Assembly (NCBI GenBank): GCA_003453215.1
Contig: DMMB01000016.1
Location: 1-37,112 of the forward strand
Length of the DNA: 37,112 nt
Direction of reading: 5' to 3'
Origin: Oscillospiraceae bacterium
GTDB lineage: Bacteria > Bacillota > Clostridia > Oscillospirales > Ruminococcaceae
Position numbers and translations under genes: made by a program. Below, piece after piece: positions 1 to 7,604 of this stretch (within the stretch, counting starts at the first letter, position 1; every line of letters begins with the position of its first letter). The notes under the pieces are model-generated. The model was not told the DNA's origin. It did not search any database and saw nothing but the letters and a program-made list of their open reading frames with translations.

Positions 1-467
1 CGGGCGATGGCCACCCGCTGCTGCTGCCCGCCGGAAAGCCGGCAGGGATATTCGTCTTTTTTCTCCGCCAGGCCCACCTTTTCCAGCAGCGTCCTGCACT
101 TTTCTTCGGCGTCCGTTGCCCCCGGCTTTGTCAGCAGGTACGGCTTTATCAGGTTTTCCCGCACTGTCATGTGGGGGAACAGGTTAAAACTCTGGAACAC
201 CATGCCCATTTCGTTGATGAGCCGGGCCCGCTCCGCCTTGGCGCAGTATTTCCCGTCCTTCACCATGGCGTCCTCTCCCACATAGATGCTCCCGCCGGTC
301 ACTTCCTCCAGGTCAATCATGCAGCGCAGCAGGGTCGATTTTCCCCCGCCGGAGGGCCCGATAATGGCAACCACTTCGCCCTCTTCCACCGTCAGGCTAA
401 TGCCCCGCAGAACCTCCGGCCCGCCCTCAAAGGTCTTTTTTACGTTTTCCAACCGCAGTACACTCAT
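1..467 (-). CDS. Polar amino-acid ABC transporter ATP-binding protein (partial, 3' end outside window)
   Basis: This is the cytoplasmic ATPase of an amino-acid importer. About 155 N-terminal residues are present. The translation starts MSVLRLENVKKTF and shows a Walker A loop (GPSGGGKST), a Q-loop region (MVFQSFNLFPH) and the ABC signature (LSGGQQQRVAIAR) just before the window edge, so Walker B and the rest are missing. The ATG at 467 follows an AAAGGAGGTG ribosome binding site. It is the last visible gene of a minus-strand set of binding protein, permease and ATPase, 15 nt after the permease stop. The signature and FNLFPH stretch are typical of the GlnQ/HisP subfamily. The exact amino acid cannot be told from the sequence. 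Confidence 0.93.
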   Translation of the reverse strand, partial: MSVLRLENVKKTFEGGPEVLRGISLTVEEGEVVAIIGPSGGGKSTLLRCMIDLEEVTGGSIYVGEDAMVKDGKYCAKAERARLINEMGMVFQSFNLFPHMTVRENLIKPYLLTKPGATDAEEKCRTLLEKVGLAEKKDEYPCRLSGGQQQRVAIA

Positions 468-481
468 CCGGGACACCTCCT

Positions 482-1192
482 TTAGTTATAGTAGTTCATC
501 TTCTTTTCCAGCTTTTCCATGGCCACCGCTACCACCAGGTTAAAGATATAGTAGAAGATGGCCGCGCCCACATAGGGCAGCACATTGGCCTCCCGGCTGG
601 CAATCCGTTTCACCAGCGTAAACAGCTCGGAATAGCCGATCACAAAGGCCAGCGAGGTATCTTTCACCAATGTAATTACCTCATTGGTGATGGAGGGCAG
701 GATGCGCTTAATCACCTGCGGCAGAATAATGCGGAAGAAGGTCTGGGACTTATTGTAGCCCAATACCTTCGCTGCCTCGTACTGCCCCACCGGCATCGAT
801 TCAATCCCAGAGCGATAAATTTCTGCAAAATAGGCGGCGTAATTCACCGCAAAGGCAATAATCACCGCATAGAATTGGTACTCCAGCGTAATCGGCACCT
901 TAAAGATATAGTAGGGCCCATAATAGACCACCATCAGCTGCAGCATCAGCGGAGTGCCGCGCAGCACCGAAATAAACAGTTTAAAGATCAGCTGCACCGG
1001 CCGAAAACCCGCCAGCTTCCGCCAAAAGGCGGATTTGCTTTTTTTGAGGCCCGTCAGCGGCGCCCAGCGGTTCATGCGGCCAAAGGCCACCAAAAGGCCC
1101 AGCGGCAGCGAAAATACCAGCGTCAATACAAAGATGAGAATGGAATTTCCCATTCCCTCCCCCACCTGGGCAAAAATCTCTAACAGGTTCAT
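482..1192 (-). CDS. Amino-acid ABC transporter permease (HisM/GlnP family)
   Basis: This 236-residue integral membrane protein forms the translocation channel of a polar amino-acid importer. Hydrophobic segments alternate along the chain. The ATPase-contacting EAA loop is visible near residues 136-155 (EAAKVLGYNKSQTFFRIILP), and SVLRGTPLMLQL is the usual permease motif upstream of it. Length fits the family, although a basic insertion around residues 44-60 (LTGLKKSKSAFWRKL) lengthens the first loop. It lies between the binding lipoprotein and the ATPase. A single permease gene suggests a homodimer, an inference from family behaviour. A 125 nt gap separates it from the upstream binding-protein gene, so the latter may be made in excess. 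Confidence 0.93.
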   Translation of the reverse strand: MNLLEIFAQVGEGMGNSILIFVLTLVFSLPLGLLVAFGRMNRWAPLTGLKKSKSAFWRKLAGFRPVQLIFKLFISVLRGTPLMLQLMVVYYGPYYIFKVPITLEYQFYAVIIAFAVNYAAYFAEIYRSGIESMPVGQYEAAKVLGYNKSQTFFRIILPQVIKRILPSITNEVITLVKDTSLAFVIGYSELFTLVKRIASREANVLPYVGAAIFYYIFNLVVAVAMEKLEKKMNYYN

Positions 1193-1317
1193 TTTGGCGC
1201 TCTCCTTTTGTCACTTCTATTTTGCAGGGAAAAACGCAGCCCCTCAGCACATCGTGTCGAAGGGCCGCTATCTTATTTTCGTTGGTCTTTATTCGGTCTT
1301 TTTTCATCGCCGAGCTT
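1193..1317 (-). other. Intercistronic spacer with imperfect hairpin
   Basis: Between the binding-protein stop and the permease start there is an imperfect stem at about 1234-1266 (GCAGCCCCT pairing with AAGGGCCGC with two mismatches). It may stabilise the upstream message or reduce readthrough. No ORF is supported here. The assignment is weak. Confidence 0.3.
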
Positions 1318-2142
1318 TTACTTGCCCAGGCACACCGCTTCCGCCAGGCCCCACTTTTCCGCAATCTGGGTAAAGGTGCCATCGGCCACCATCTCATTCA
1401 GGGTTTTCTGTACGGCGTCCCGCAGTTCGGTATTGCCCAGCTTAAAGCCGATGCCGTAGGTCTCGCTGGCAATGGTGCCATCCAGGATCACAAATTCATC
1501 GCCGCGCTGGGAGATCTGGTACTGCGCTACGCCAATATCCATGGCAATGGCATCCACAGCACCCGCTTCCAGGTTCAGGAATGCGGTATTGTAATCCGGT
1601 ACTTCCACCATCTGCTTAAAGCTTTCCGCCAGCGCGATATTCTCCGCGTTGCTGCCGTCTTCATTCTCGGTCAGCGCTGCCAGGGCGGAAGAATCGGCCT
1701 GCACCGCTACGGTCTTGCCGGCCAGGTCGGCATACTCTGCAATGCCGCTGTCCTTCTTTACCACAATCACCTGGCTGTTATCCACATAGGGGTCGCTCCA
1801 GGTGTATTTGTCCTCACGGCCCTGCATGGTAAAGCCGTTCCAGATGCAGCTGATAATTTCCGTATTCAGCTCCATATCCTTGCTGTCCCAGTTGATGGGC
1901 TTCTTCACCAGTTCCCAACCATTGCGGGCACAAACTTCCGCAGCCAGGTCCAGGTCAAAGCCGACATACTCGCCGTTTTCATCCTGATAGCCATAGGGCG
2001 GGAATTCCGCATCAAAGCCTACCGTAAAGGTGGTAGTTTTGGGGGTATCGTTGTCATTGTTCGCAGCAGGCTCTTTGCCGCAGGCCGTAAAGAGGCTCAG
2101 CAGCATCATGGCCGCTGCCGCCAGTGCAATCCATTTTTTCAT
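1318..2142 (-). CDS. Amino-acid ABC transporter substrate-binding lipoprotein (SBP_bac_3)
   Basis: This is the extracellular ligand receptor of the importer encoded downstream. The 274-residue protein begins with a lipoprotein signal peptide; the lipobox LFTAC puts the lipidated cysteine at residue 21, followed by a short polar linker. The mature part starts TFTVGFDAEFPPYGYQDENG and continues EYVGFDLDLAAEV, the classic opening of family 3 solute-binding proteins, with ADLAGKTVAVQADSSA in the second lobe. The ATG follows a CAAAGGAGA ribosome binding site. The ligand is probably a polar amino acid but is not resolved. The gene leads the operon and has its own promoter region with a tandem repeat. 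Confidence 0.94.
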   Translation of the reverse strand: MKKWIALAAAAMMLLSLFTACGKEPAANNDNDTPKTTTFTVGFDAEFPPYGYQDENGEYVGFDLDLAAEVCARNGWELVKKPINWDSKDMELNTEIISCIWNGFTMQGREDKYTWSDPYVDNSQVIVVKKDSGIAEYADLAGKTVAVQADSSALAALTENEDGSNAENIALAESFKQMVEVPDYNTAFLNLEAGAVDAIAMDIGVAQYQISQRGDEFVILDGTIASETYGIGFKLGNTELRDAVQKTLNEMVADGTFTQIAEKWGLAEAVCLGK

Positions 2143-2189
2143 AAGTCAGGGTCTCCTTTGCTTCGGGGATGTAGTAATGTTATGTTCGT

Positions 2190-2221
2190 ATTATATACTT
2201 TATCGTGCTACTATGCTACTA
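2190..2221 (-). promoter_or_regulatory. Promoter of amino-acid ABC operon with tandem 8-bp repeat
   Basis: A perfect -10 box TATAAT lies at 2190-2195 on the minus strand. Two exactly adjacent copies of TAGTAGCA (2206-2221 on the plus strand as TGCTACTA twice) cover the position where the -35 box would be, and no good -35 hexamer is present. A regulator binding the tandem repeat could replace or occlude -35 recognition. This is inference from position only. Confidence 0.5.
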
Positions 2222-2322
2222 CACTAAAACAGATAAAATCCGGATTTATTGAATATATCTCTATATATCCTCTTGTTTTCTCCCGTTTTCGCAGAATTTC
2301 TTTTTATTTTGTTGTTTTGCGT

Positions 2323-2357
2323 AAAAAAGAACCCCGGATAAAACCGGGGCCCTTTTT
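2323..2357 (-). terminator. Rho-independent terminator of the sigma/anti-sigma operon
   Basis: The stem CCCCGG/CCGGGG with loop ATAAAA is followed on the minus strand by a run of T. It lies just after the anti-sigma gene stop. A T-rich stretch on the other side means it could also act on plus-strand transcripts. Confidence 0.85.
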
Positions 2358-2377
2358 CTTTTTCCGGATATGATTTC

Positions 2378-3610
2378 TCAATCCTCTGCTTCTTTTTCCT
2401 GCTTTTGTATTTTACCGGTCATGGCATCTATCTCGTAATCATACTCAAAGCCTCCGCCCTTGAATTCCACTTCATATAGCGCCCTGCCGTCCTCATGGTC
2501 CAGCTCTATCGCAAATTCGGTAATCTCCCCGGCCGAAAGTCCTGCATGGGCCAGCGCAATGCTCTTCGCTTTTTCCGCACCAATGGCCGCTTTGATCCCT
2601 TCGGTGCTATGGTCCGCGCGGTCCTCGTCGCGTTCCTTTTCGTATTTTACCACCGCGCCGGTTTTCGCATCCAGCTCACAGTCGTACTCATATCCGCTGG
2701 AGGTGAATTCCACATCATATATCATCATCCCTTTTTCGGCTTCCAGTTCTATCTCGTATTCCGTAATGCTCTCTGCTGTCACACCGGCTTTTTGCAGGAC
2801 AATCTCTTTCGCTTTGGCTTCCCCAATGTAGGCCTTATCGCTGGCCGTTCCCATCACTTCTACCTGGCTTGCCGCGGCAGCATCCACTTTCAGCAGCAGG
2901 TTCAGTTCATTAATGGTCAGCGGCGCCAGGTCGTCAAAGGTGTACAGGGGATTTCCCGCCATCACTTCTGCAATCAGCTGCGCCTTTCCCTTGGTAATGC
3001 CATACTGTTCTGCCTGCTTTTTCAGTTCCTCATTGGGGGTCACCGTCTGGCTCAGCACCGCCCCGGTAAAGTTTTCCGTCTGCAGCAGCCGGTTTACCTC
3101 GGCCGTCAGGTGCTGCTGCAGGGCTGCCCCGCGGGCCGAATTCTCATTGTCCACGCTGATCAGAATGGAATTGGCCAGCTCGCTCAGGTAGCCGTTTTGC
3201 AGCATGGAGCCAATCAAAGCATTCACAGCCACATCCAGGTCACTGCCGGAAAAATCCATCTCACCAACGATGGTCTTCCCATCTTCGTTCAGTGGAATTA
3301 CCTTCATCACGCGGTCTTTGCGGTTCACCTGTATCTCCACACTGGGGTTTACATCCAGCGAGACCACTGCATCCACCCTATGATTCGTGCGGTAATCCTG
3401 CACGCCCCATACGCCGCCGGCAAGCAGGCAAAGGCACGCAGCCAGGCCTACCAGCCGCTTTCCCCATGTACTGTTCTTTTTGGTCGTTGTCATCGCGGTC
3501 ACATTTCCTTTCTGTTCTTCTCTGCAATCGGAGAGAACTGTTTCCAATACATCAGGAGCTGCATGGGTATATGCCCGCCTCACCTTTTCTTTGATCTCGC
3601 CGTTTTTCAT
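2378..3610 (-). CDS. RsgI-like anti-sigma factor with C-terminal PepSY-like repeats
   Basis: This 410-residue membrane protein probably holds the sigma factor encoded just upstream inactive. A cytoplasmic N-terminal part (about 1-50) precedes one transmembrane helix (about 53-70). Outside the membrane, VVSLDVNPSVEIQVNRKDRV (about 81-100) is the conserved start of the RsgI extracytoplasmic domain. Two homologous PepSY-like units follow: about 261-325 (AKEIVLQKAGV to AKTGAVVKYEKE) and about 338-405 (AKSIALAHAGL to AMTGKIQKQEKE). The ATG follows an AGGAGG site 12 nt after the sigma gene stop, so the two are co-transcribed. RsgI proteins usually partner SigI; here the partner looks like an ECF sigma factor. 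The signal sensed is unknown. Confidence 0.88.
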   Translation of the reverse strand: MKNGEIKEKVRRAYTHAAPDVLETVLSDCREEQKGNVTAMTTTKKNSTWGKRLVGLAACLCLLAGGVWGVQDYRTNHRVDAVVSLDVNPSVEIQVNRKDRVMKVIPLNEDGKTIVGEMDFSGSDLDVAVNALIGSMLQNGYLSELANSILISVDNENSARGAALQQHLTAEVNRLLQTENFTGAVLSQTVTPNEELKKQAEQYGITKGKAQLIAEVMAGNPLYTFDDLAPLTINELNLLLKVDAAAASQVEVMGTASDKAYIGEAKAKEIVLQKAGVTAESITEYEIELEAEKGMMIYDVEFTSSGYEYDCELDAKTGAVVKYEKERDEDRADHSTEGIKAAIGAEKAKSIALAHAGLSAGEITEFAIELDHEDGRALYEVEFKGGGFEYDYEIDAMTGKIQKQEKEAED

Positions 3611-3622
3611 GCGTTTTGCCTC

Positions 3623-4177
3623 CTATTGCAGGTATTCTTTCAGTTTCTTCAGCGCACGTCTGTATTTGGAAAGGACGGTGGACAGCGGCAGCTGCAGCAA
3701 TGCGGCAATCTCCCGATGTTTAAACCCGGAAACGGCGTGTAGCGCCACAATCTGTCGCTCCTCATCGGATAGTCGCTCCATGCAGGCGGCCAGTACCAGT
3801 CTGTCCTCCGGCGTTATACTCATCGGCTCCCTCAGGCAGGGTTCCCAGTCTTCCTCCGGCAGGTCTGCCGTCTTTTGGCGTTGGCGCAGCAGCTGCAGGC
3901 ACAGGTTGCGGGTTATGGTCATCAGCCACGCCATTGGTTTGCCCTGGGTACGGTAGCCCGCCGCCTGCCAAACCGCTACATAGCAGTCATGCAGTACATC
4001 TTCCGCGTCGTGCGCATTTTTCAGGATCGAAAGGGCGAAACCATAAACAGCCGGTCTCGTGTGCCGGTACAGCGCTTCCAGCGCCGCCCGGTTCCCCGCC
4101 GCTATCTCCTGCAGCAAAAGATCCAGTTCGGCCGGGGTTGCTTCTTCAGTTTTTGGTATCGAGGTAAACAGCAGCAT
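3623..4177 (-). CDS. RNA polymerase sigma factor, ECF-like (sigma-70 family)
   Basis: This 184-residue protein has the two-domain layout of ECF sigma factors. Region 2 spans about 35-75 (VYGFALSILKNAHDAEDVLH, then DCYVAVWQAA), and region 4 spans about 133-180 (SDEERQIVALHAVSGFKHRE, then IAALLQLPLSTVLSKYRRAL), which contains the helix-turn-helix for -35 recognition. It is the first gene of a two-gene operon with the RsgI-like anti-sigma factor, so activity is probably released by an envelope or extracellular signal. ECF sigma factors often autoregulate, but no clear sigma-A promoter or known ECF box could be assigned upstream. Confidence 0.9.
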   Translation of the reverse strand: MLLFTSIPKTEEATPAELDLLLQEIAAGNRAALEALYRHTRPAVYGFALSILKNAHDAEDVLHDCYVAVWQAAGYRTQGKPMAWLMTITRNLCLQLLRQRQKTADLPEEDWEPCLREPMSITPEDRLVLAACMERLSDEERQIVALHAVSGFKHREIAALLQLPLSTVLSKYRRALKKLKEYLQ

Positions 4178-4334
4178 CGTTTCCCACCTTTCACTTGGTT
4201 AATGCACCGGCACGCCATTTTATTGCATGGGTTTAAAATATTTTTCGCGTTTATCTTACCATAAAGCCCGCCGGGCCACAATCCCGCAAGGCTGACTGTG
4301 CAAGGGCAGCCGTTTCTTTTCCGTTTTTGTCCAA
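4178..4334. other. Short spacer upstream of the sigma factor gene
   Basis: About 157 nt separate the terminator of the clpE run from the ECF sigma gene. It should hold the sigma operon promoter. AT-rich words such as TTTAAA and AATAAAAT are present, but no convincing -35/-10 pair could be set. No further gene was seen. Confidence 0.35.
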
Positions 4335-4379
4335 TAAAAAAGCGCCCCTCGCCGGTTGCCCGGCCAGGGGGGATTTTTT
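4335..4379 (-). terminator. Terminator of the long clpE/ecf gene run
   Basis: The hairpin CCCCT-c-GCCGG, loop TTGC, CCGGC-c-AGGGG (4345-4370) is followed on the minus strand by T residues and flanked on the plus strand by a second T run, so it is probably bidirectional. It closes the collinear minus-strand genes from about 13.0 kb down to the 28-residue peptide. Confidence 0.87.
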
Positions 4380-4385
4380 GCTTAT

Positions 4386-4472
4386 TTACAGCAGGTAGAA
4401 CAGATAGCTTGCCACACTCAGTACAATCAGCACTGCCAAAATCAGCGCAACAATGCGCTTCATCTTTTCCAT
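4386..4472 (-). CDS. 28-residue single-pass membrane peptide
   Basis: This is a tiny ORF with a good ribosome binding site (GGAGGAGACAAC before ATG). The product starts MEKMKRIVALILAVLIVLSV and ends SYLFYLL: a short basic N-terminus, then one hydrophobic helix to the end. It starts 12 nt after the clpE-like gene stop and is followed directly by the terminator, so it is part of that transcript. Similar short membrane peptides are often missed in Clostridia. The function is unknown; it could be a membrane-associated regulator or simply an orphan peptide. Confidence 0.6.
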   Translation of the reverse strand: MEKMKRIVALILAVLIVLSVASYLFYLL

Positions 4473-4484
4473 GTTGTCTCCTCC

Positions 4485-6782
4485 TTATGCCGTCACCAAC
4501 ACAATTTCGCCGTCCTTTTCCTCCGCATGGATCAACGCCGGCGGCTGTTCGGGGCAGCCGGCCAGCAGCGTGCAGATGGGATCCTCCACCCGGCGCCGCA
4601 GCACATTGCGCAGATCCCGGGCGCCGCTCTTGTGGCCGTAGGCTTCGGTGGCCGCCAGCCGCAGCACGCCCTCGTCCCAGCCGAACTTGATCTCCCGCTC
4701 GGCCAGGCCCTTTTTCAGTTCGTCCAGCATCAGCGCCGCTATCTTCTGCATATCCTCTTCGGTCAGCGGGCGGAAGACCACCACTTCATCCACGCGGGCA
4801 ATAAACTCCGGTCGCAGGAATTCCCGCAGCGAAGTTTCTGCCTTGTCGCGGGCATCGTCATAGCGGGTCTTATCAAAGCCCAGCGCGCTGCCCTGCCGTT
4901 CGCTGCCGGCATTGCTGGTCATCACAATGATGGTGTTCTCAAAGGAAATCTGCCGGCCCTGCGCATCGGTAATGCGCCCTTCATCCAGAATTTGCAGCAG
5001 GATGTTCATCACATCGGGATGTGCCTTCTCAATCTCATCAAACAGCACAATGGAATACGGCCGGCGGCGCACCTTCTCGGTCAGCTGGCCCGCCTCATCA
5101 TAGCCCACATAGCCGGGGGGCGAACCAATAATGCGGGAAACCGAATGCTTCTCCATAAATTCCGACATATCCAGCCGGATCAGCGGTTCCACATTGTTGA
5201 ACATCTCTTCGGAAAGCACCTTGACCAGTTCCGTTTTGCCCACGCCGGTGGGGCCCACAAAGATAAACGAAGCCGGGCGCTTTTTGGCAGAAAGCCGAAT
5301 GCGGCTGCGGCGTACGGCAGCAGCTACGGCGTTTACCGCCTCATCCTGCCCAATAATCCGCTTCTTCAGGCGGCTTTCCAGATCCGCCACTTTCTGCAGC
5401 TCGCTTTCCTTTACCTTGCTGGCCGGGATTCCGCTCCACAGTTCAATCACCTTGGCCAGGTGATCCTCCGTCACCGGGGAATTGAAGGCTGCGTCGTGCA
5501 GCGCGTCCATTCGCTCCTCCAGCCGCGCTATCTCGCTCTTCAGTTCCGCCATGCGCTGATAATCGATCTCCGCCCCCTCTTCCGGGTTAATGACATCGCT
5601 CAGCAGCCGCTGCTTTTCTTCCCGCTCCGCCGCCAGCTTGTCGTATTCGGTCTGCGCCGCACATTCCAGCGAAGCGGTGGAACAGGCCTCATCCAGCAGA
5701 TCGATGGCCTTATCGGGCAGGAAGCGATCCAGAATGTATCGCTCGGAAAGCACCACCGCACGCTCCACCATAAAGTCGCTCACCTTTACACGGTGATAAT
5801 CCTCGTAGTATTTTTTTATGCCCCGCAGCACCGCGATGGTATCCTCAATGGTCGGCTCTCCCACCTTTACGGCCTGGAAGCGCCGTTCCAGTGCGGCGTC
5901 TTTTTCAATGTTCTTGCGGTACTCGTTAAAGGTTGTGGCGCCGATGACCTGAATTTCCCCGCGGGAAAGAGCCGGCTTCAGGATATTGGCGGCATTCATG
6001 CTGCCCTCGCTGTCGCCTACCCCCACCAGAGTGTGCACTTCATCAATAAACAATATGACGTTGCCATGTTTTTTTACGTCCTCTACCAGGCCCTTTACGC
6101 GGCTTTCAAACTGCCCGCGGAACTGCGTGCCGGCCACCAGTCCGGTCAGGTCCAGCATATACACTTCCTTTTGGGCAATCTTGGCGGGCACCTTGCCCTC
6201 CACAATACGCTGGGCGATGCCTTCGGCAATGGCCGTTTTGCCCACGCCGGGCTCGCCAATCAGGCAGGGATTGTTCTTAGTGCGGCGGTTTAAAATCTGC
6301 ACCACGCGGTAAATTTCCTTTTCCCGCCCAATGATGGCGTCCATCTTGCCCTCGCGGGCCTTGCGGGTCAGGTTCTCACAGTAGTTCTCCAGATATTTGT
6401 ACTTCGGCGCGCCCTTTTCCGGTTTTTCCTTCCGGGGCGGCTGTCCGGCACCGTTCTCATCGTTTTCCTTTTCCCGGTTCATCATCCCGCCAAACAGGTT
6501 CTGCATAAAGGGGAACGGCATCGCGCCGCCTTTTTCAAAGCCGTCCTCGCCGTCCTCTTCCATATCGCCCATCACTTCCATCATCTGGTCGCTTACCTTA
6601 TCCAGGTCCTCATCGGTCAGCCCCATTTTGTTCATCAGGTCGTCCACCGGCTTCAGGCCCAGTTCCTTGGCGCATGGCAGGCAAAGGCCCTCGCTAATGG
6701 TTTGGCCATTCTCCATCCGCGTCATATAAATGACCGCCAGCCGCTTTTTGCAGCGGGAGCACAGCATATTGTTTTTATCCAT
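4485..6782 (-). CDS. ClpE-like AAA+ unfoldase, Clp protease ATP-binding subunit
   Basis: This is a Hsp100-type unfoldase that would feed substrates to ClpP. The chosen ATG at 6782 has the site GAAAGGAAG and gives 765 residues. A four-cysteine zinc-binding motif (C8, C11, C34, C37) opens the protein, as in ClpE, instead of the double Clp-N repeat of ClpC. An acidic, Met-rich linker follows. AAA domain 1 has Walker A GEPGVGKTAIAEG and Walker B VILFIDEVHTLVG. A UVR/coiled-coil middle region (about EGAEIDYQRMAELKSEIARL) precedes AAA domain 2 with Walker A GPTGVGKTELVK and the C-terminal D2 domain. No CtsR box was recognised nearby. The clpE call rests on the zinc finger. Confidence 0.92.
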   Translation of the reverse strand: MDKNNMLCSRCKKRLAVIYMTRMENGQTISEGLCLPCAKELGLKPVDDLMNKMGLTDEDLDKVSDQMMEVMGDMEEDGEDGFEKGGAMPFPFMQNLFGGMMNREKENDENGAGQPPRKEKPEKGAPKYKYLENYCENLTRKAREGKMDAIIGREKEIYRVVQILNRRTKNNPCLIGEPGVGKTAIAEGIAQRIVEGKVPAKIAQKEVYMLDLTGLVAGTQFRGQFESRVKGLVEDVKKHGNVILFIDEVHTLVGVGDSEGSMNAANILKPALSRGEIQVIGATTFNEYRKNIEKDAALERRFQAVKVGEPTIEDTIAVLRGIKKYYEDYHRVKVSDFMVERAVVLSERYILDRFLPDKAIDLLDEACSTASLECAAQTEYDKLAAEREEKQRLLSDVINPEEGAEIDYQRMAELKSEIARLEERMDALHDAAFNSPVTEDHLAKVIELWSGIPASKVKESELQKVADLESRLKKRIIGQDEAVNAVAAAVRRSRIRLSAKKRPASFIFVGPTGVGKTELVKVLSEEMFNNVEPLIRLDMSEFMEKHSVSRIIGSPPGYVGYDEAGQLTEKVRRRPYSIVLFDEIEKAHPDVMNILLQILDEGRITDAQGRQISFENTIIVMTSNAGSERQGSALGFDKTRYDDARDKAETSLREFLRPEFIARVDEVVVFRPLTEEDMQKIAALMLDELKKGLAEREIKFGWDEGVLRLAATEAYGHKSGARDLRNVLRRRVEDPICTLLAGCPEQPPALIHAEEKDGEIVLVTA

Positions 6783-6884
6783 CGTTCCACTTCCTTTCGT
6801 GGGGGGTCTGCACTTGGCAGGGGCATCTGTCCCTGTCCAAATTATTTTCATGTTTCTATTGTTATGCCCGTTCCCGGGCCGGAT

Positions 6885-7505
6885 TTACACAGGAAATTTG
6901 AACTGCACAAACCAGTTCAGCAGGGTGCTTTTCTGCACCACAGCGGTATTCAGCCAGCTCCACTGGTTCTCACTCAGGGTAATCAGCACCGTTGCCGTCA
7001 TTCCAATAAGATAACAGATCAAAAAGGCCTCCGCTGCGCCCAGCACACCGCCCAGCACGCGGTTTACACCGCCCACCACCGGCACCCGGTTCACATTTCG
7101 GGTCAGCTTGGCCAGCGCCTGCACTATCAGCATCGCCAGCAAAAAGATGATAAGAAACGCCACCATCGTCAAAAAAGCTACTGCCACAGTCCGCAGGGCA
7201 TCGCCGGCGGCTGCCGTAATGGTATCGGTCGGGTCTATGCGCTCCAGCAGCTCCGCAAAGGTCATCAGCTTCTGCCGCAGCGTATCGCTCACCGCATTTT
7301 GCAGCCGTTCCGCCAGGTAGCCGTCGTACAGCCACGCCGCCGCTTTTCCGCTCAGCAGCGCCGCTACAATGCAGGATGCCGCCAGCCCCAGCAGGTGAAT
7401 GAAGGAACTGACAAAGCCCCGCCCCACCGAGCGGATCATCACAAACAGGATCACTGCAATTAATATCAGATCCCAAATCAATGAAGGGGTAAAAATATCT
7501 TTCAT
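6885..7505 (-). CDS. CvpA family membrane protein
   Basis: This 206-residue protein has several hydrophobic segments; the start at 7505 follows AAAGGGGGCGGCAAA. The N-terminal IWDLILIAVILFVMIRSVGR followed by GFVSSFIHLLG matches the opening of CvpA/colicin V production-type proteins, and the C-terminal NRVPVVGGVNRVLGGVLGAA is the diagnostic CvpA stretch. Family members are linked to envelope stability and have four to six transmembrane segments. The gene sits between a DUF5711 protein and clpE, spaced by about 100 nt on each side. Its precise role is not known. Confidence 0.85.
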   Translation of the reverse strand: MKDIFTPSLIWDLILIAVILFVMIRSVGRGFVSSFIHLLGLAASCIVAALLSGKAAAWLYDGYLAERLQNAVSDTLRQKLMTFAELLERIDPTDTITAAAGDALRTVAVAFLTMVAFLIIFLLAMLIVQALAKLTRNVNRVPVVGGVNRVLGGVLGAAEAFLICYLIGMTATVLITLSENQWSWLNTAVVQKSTLLNWFVQFKFPV

Positions 7506-7604
7506 TTTGCCGCCCCCTTTCTCTCTTTTCTGTTTTGCATCGTTTTCATATTTGGTTTCGGCCGTACAGCGTCCCTCTTGCTGCACCGCCCCGATTCTTT
7601 GCCG

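Noticed and set aside
4356..6293. A 645-residue plus-strand ORF opposite clpE
   Set aside because: It is an antisense shadow caused by codon bias of the ClpE-like gene; His/Gln-rich, no domain.
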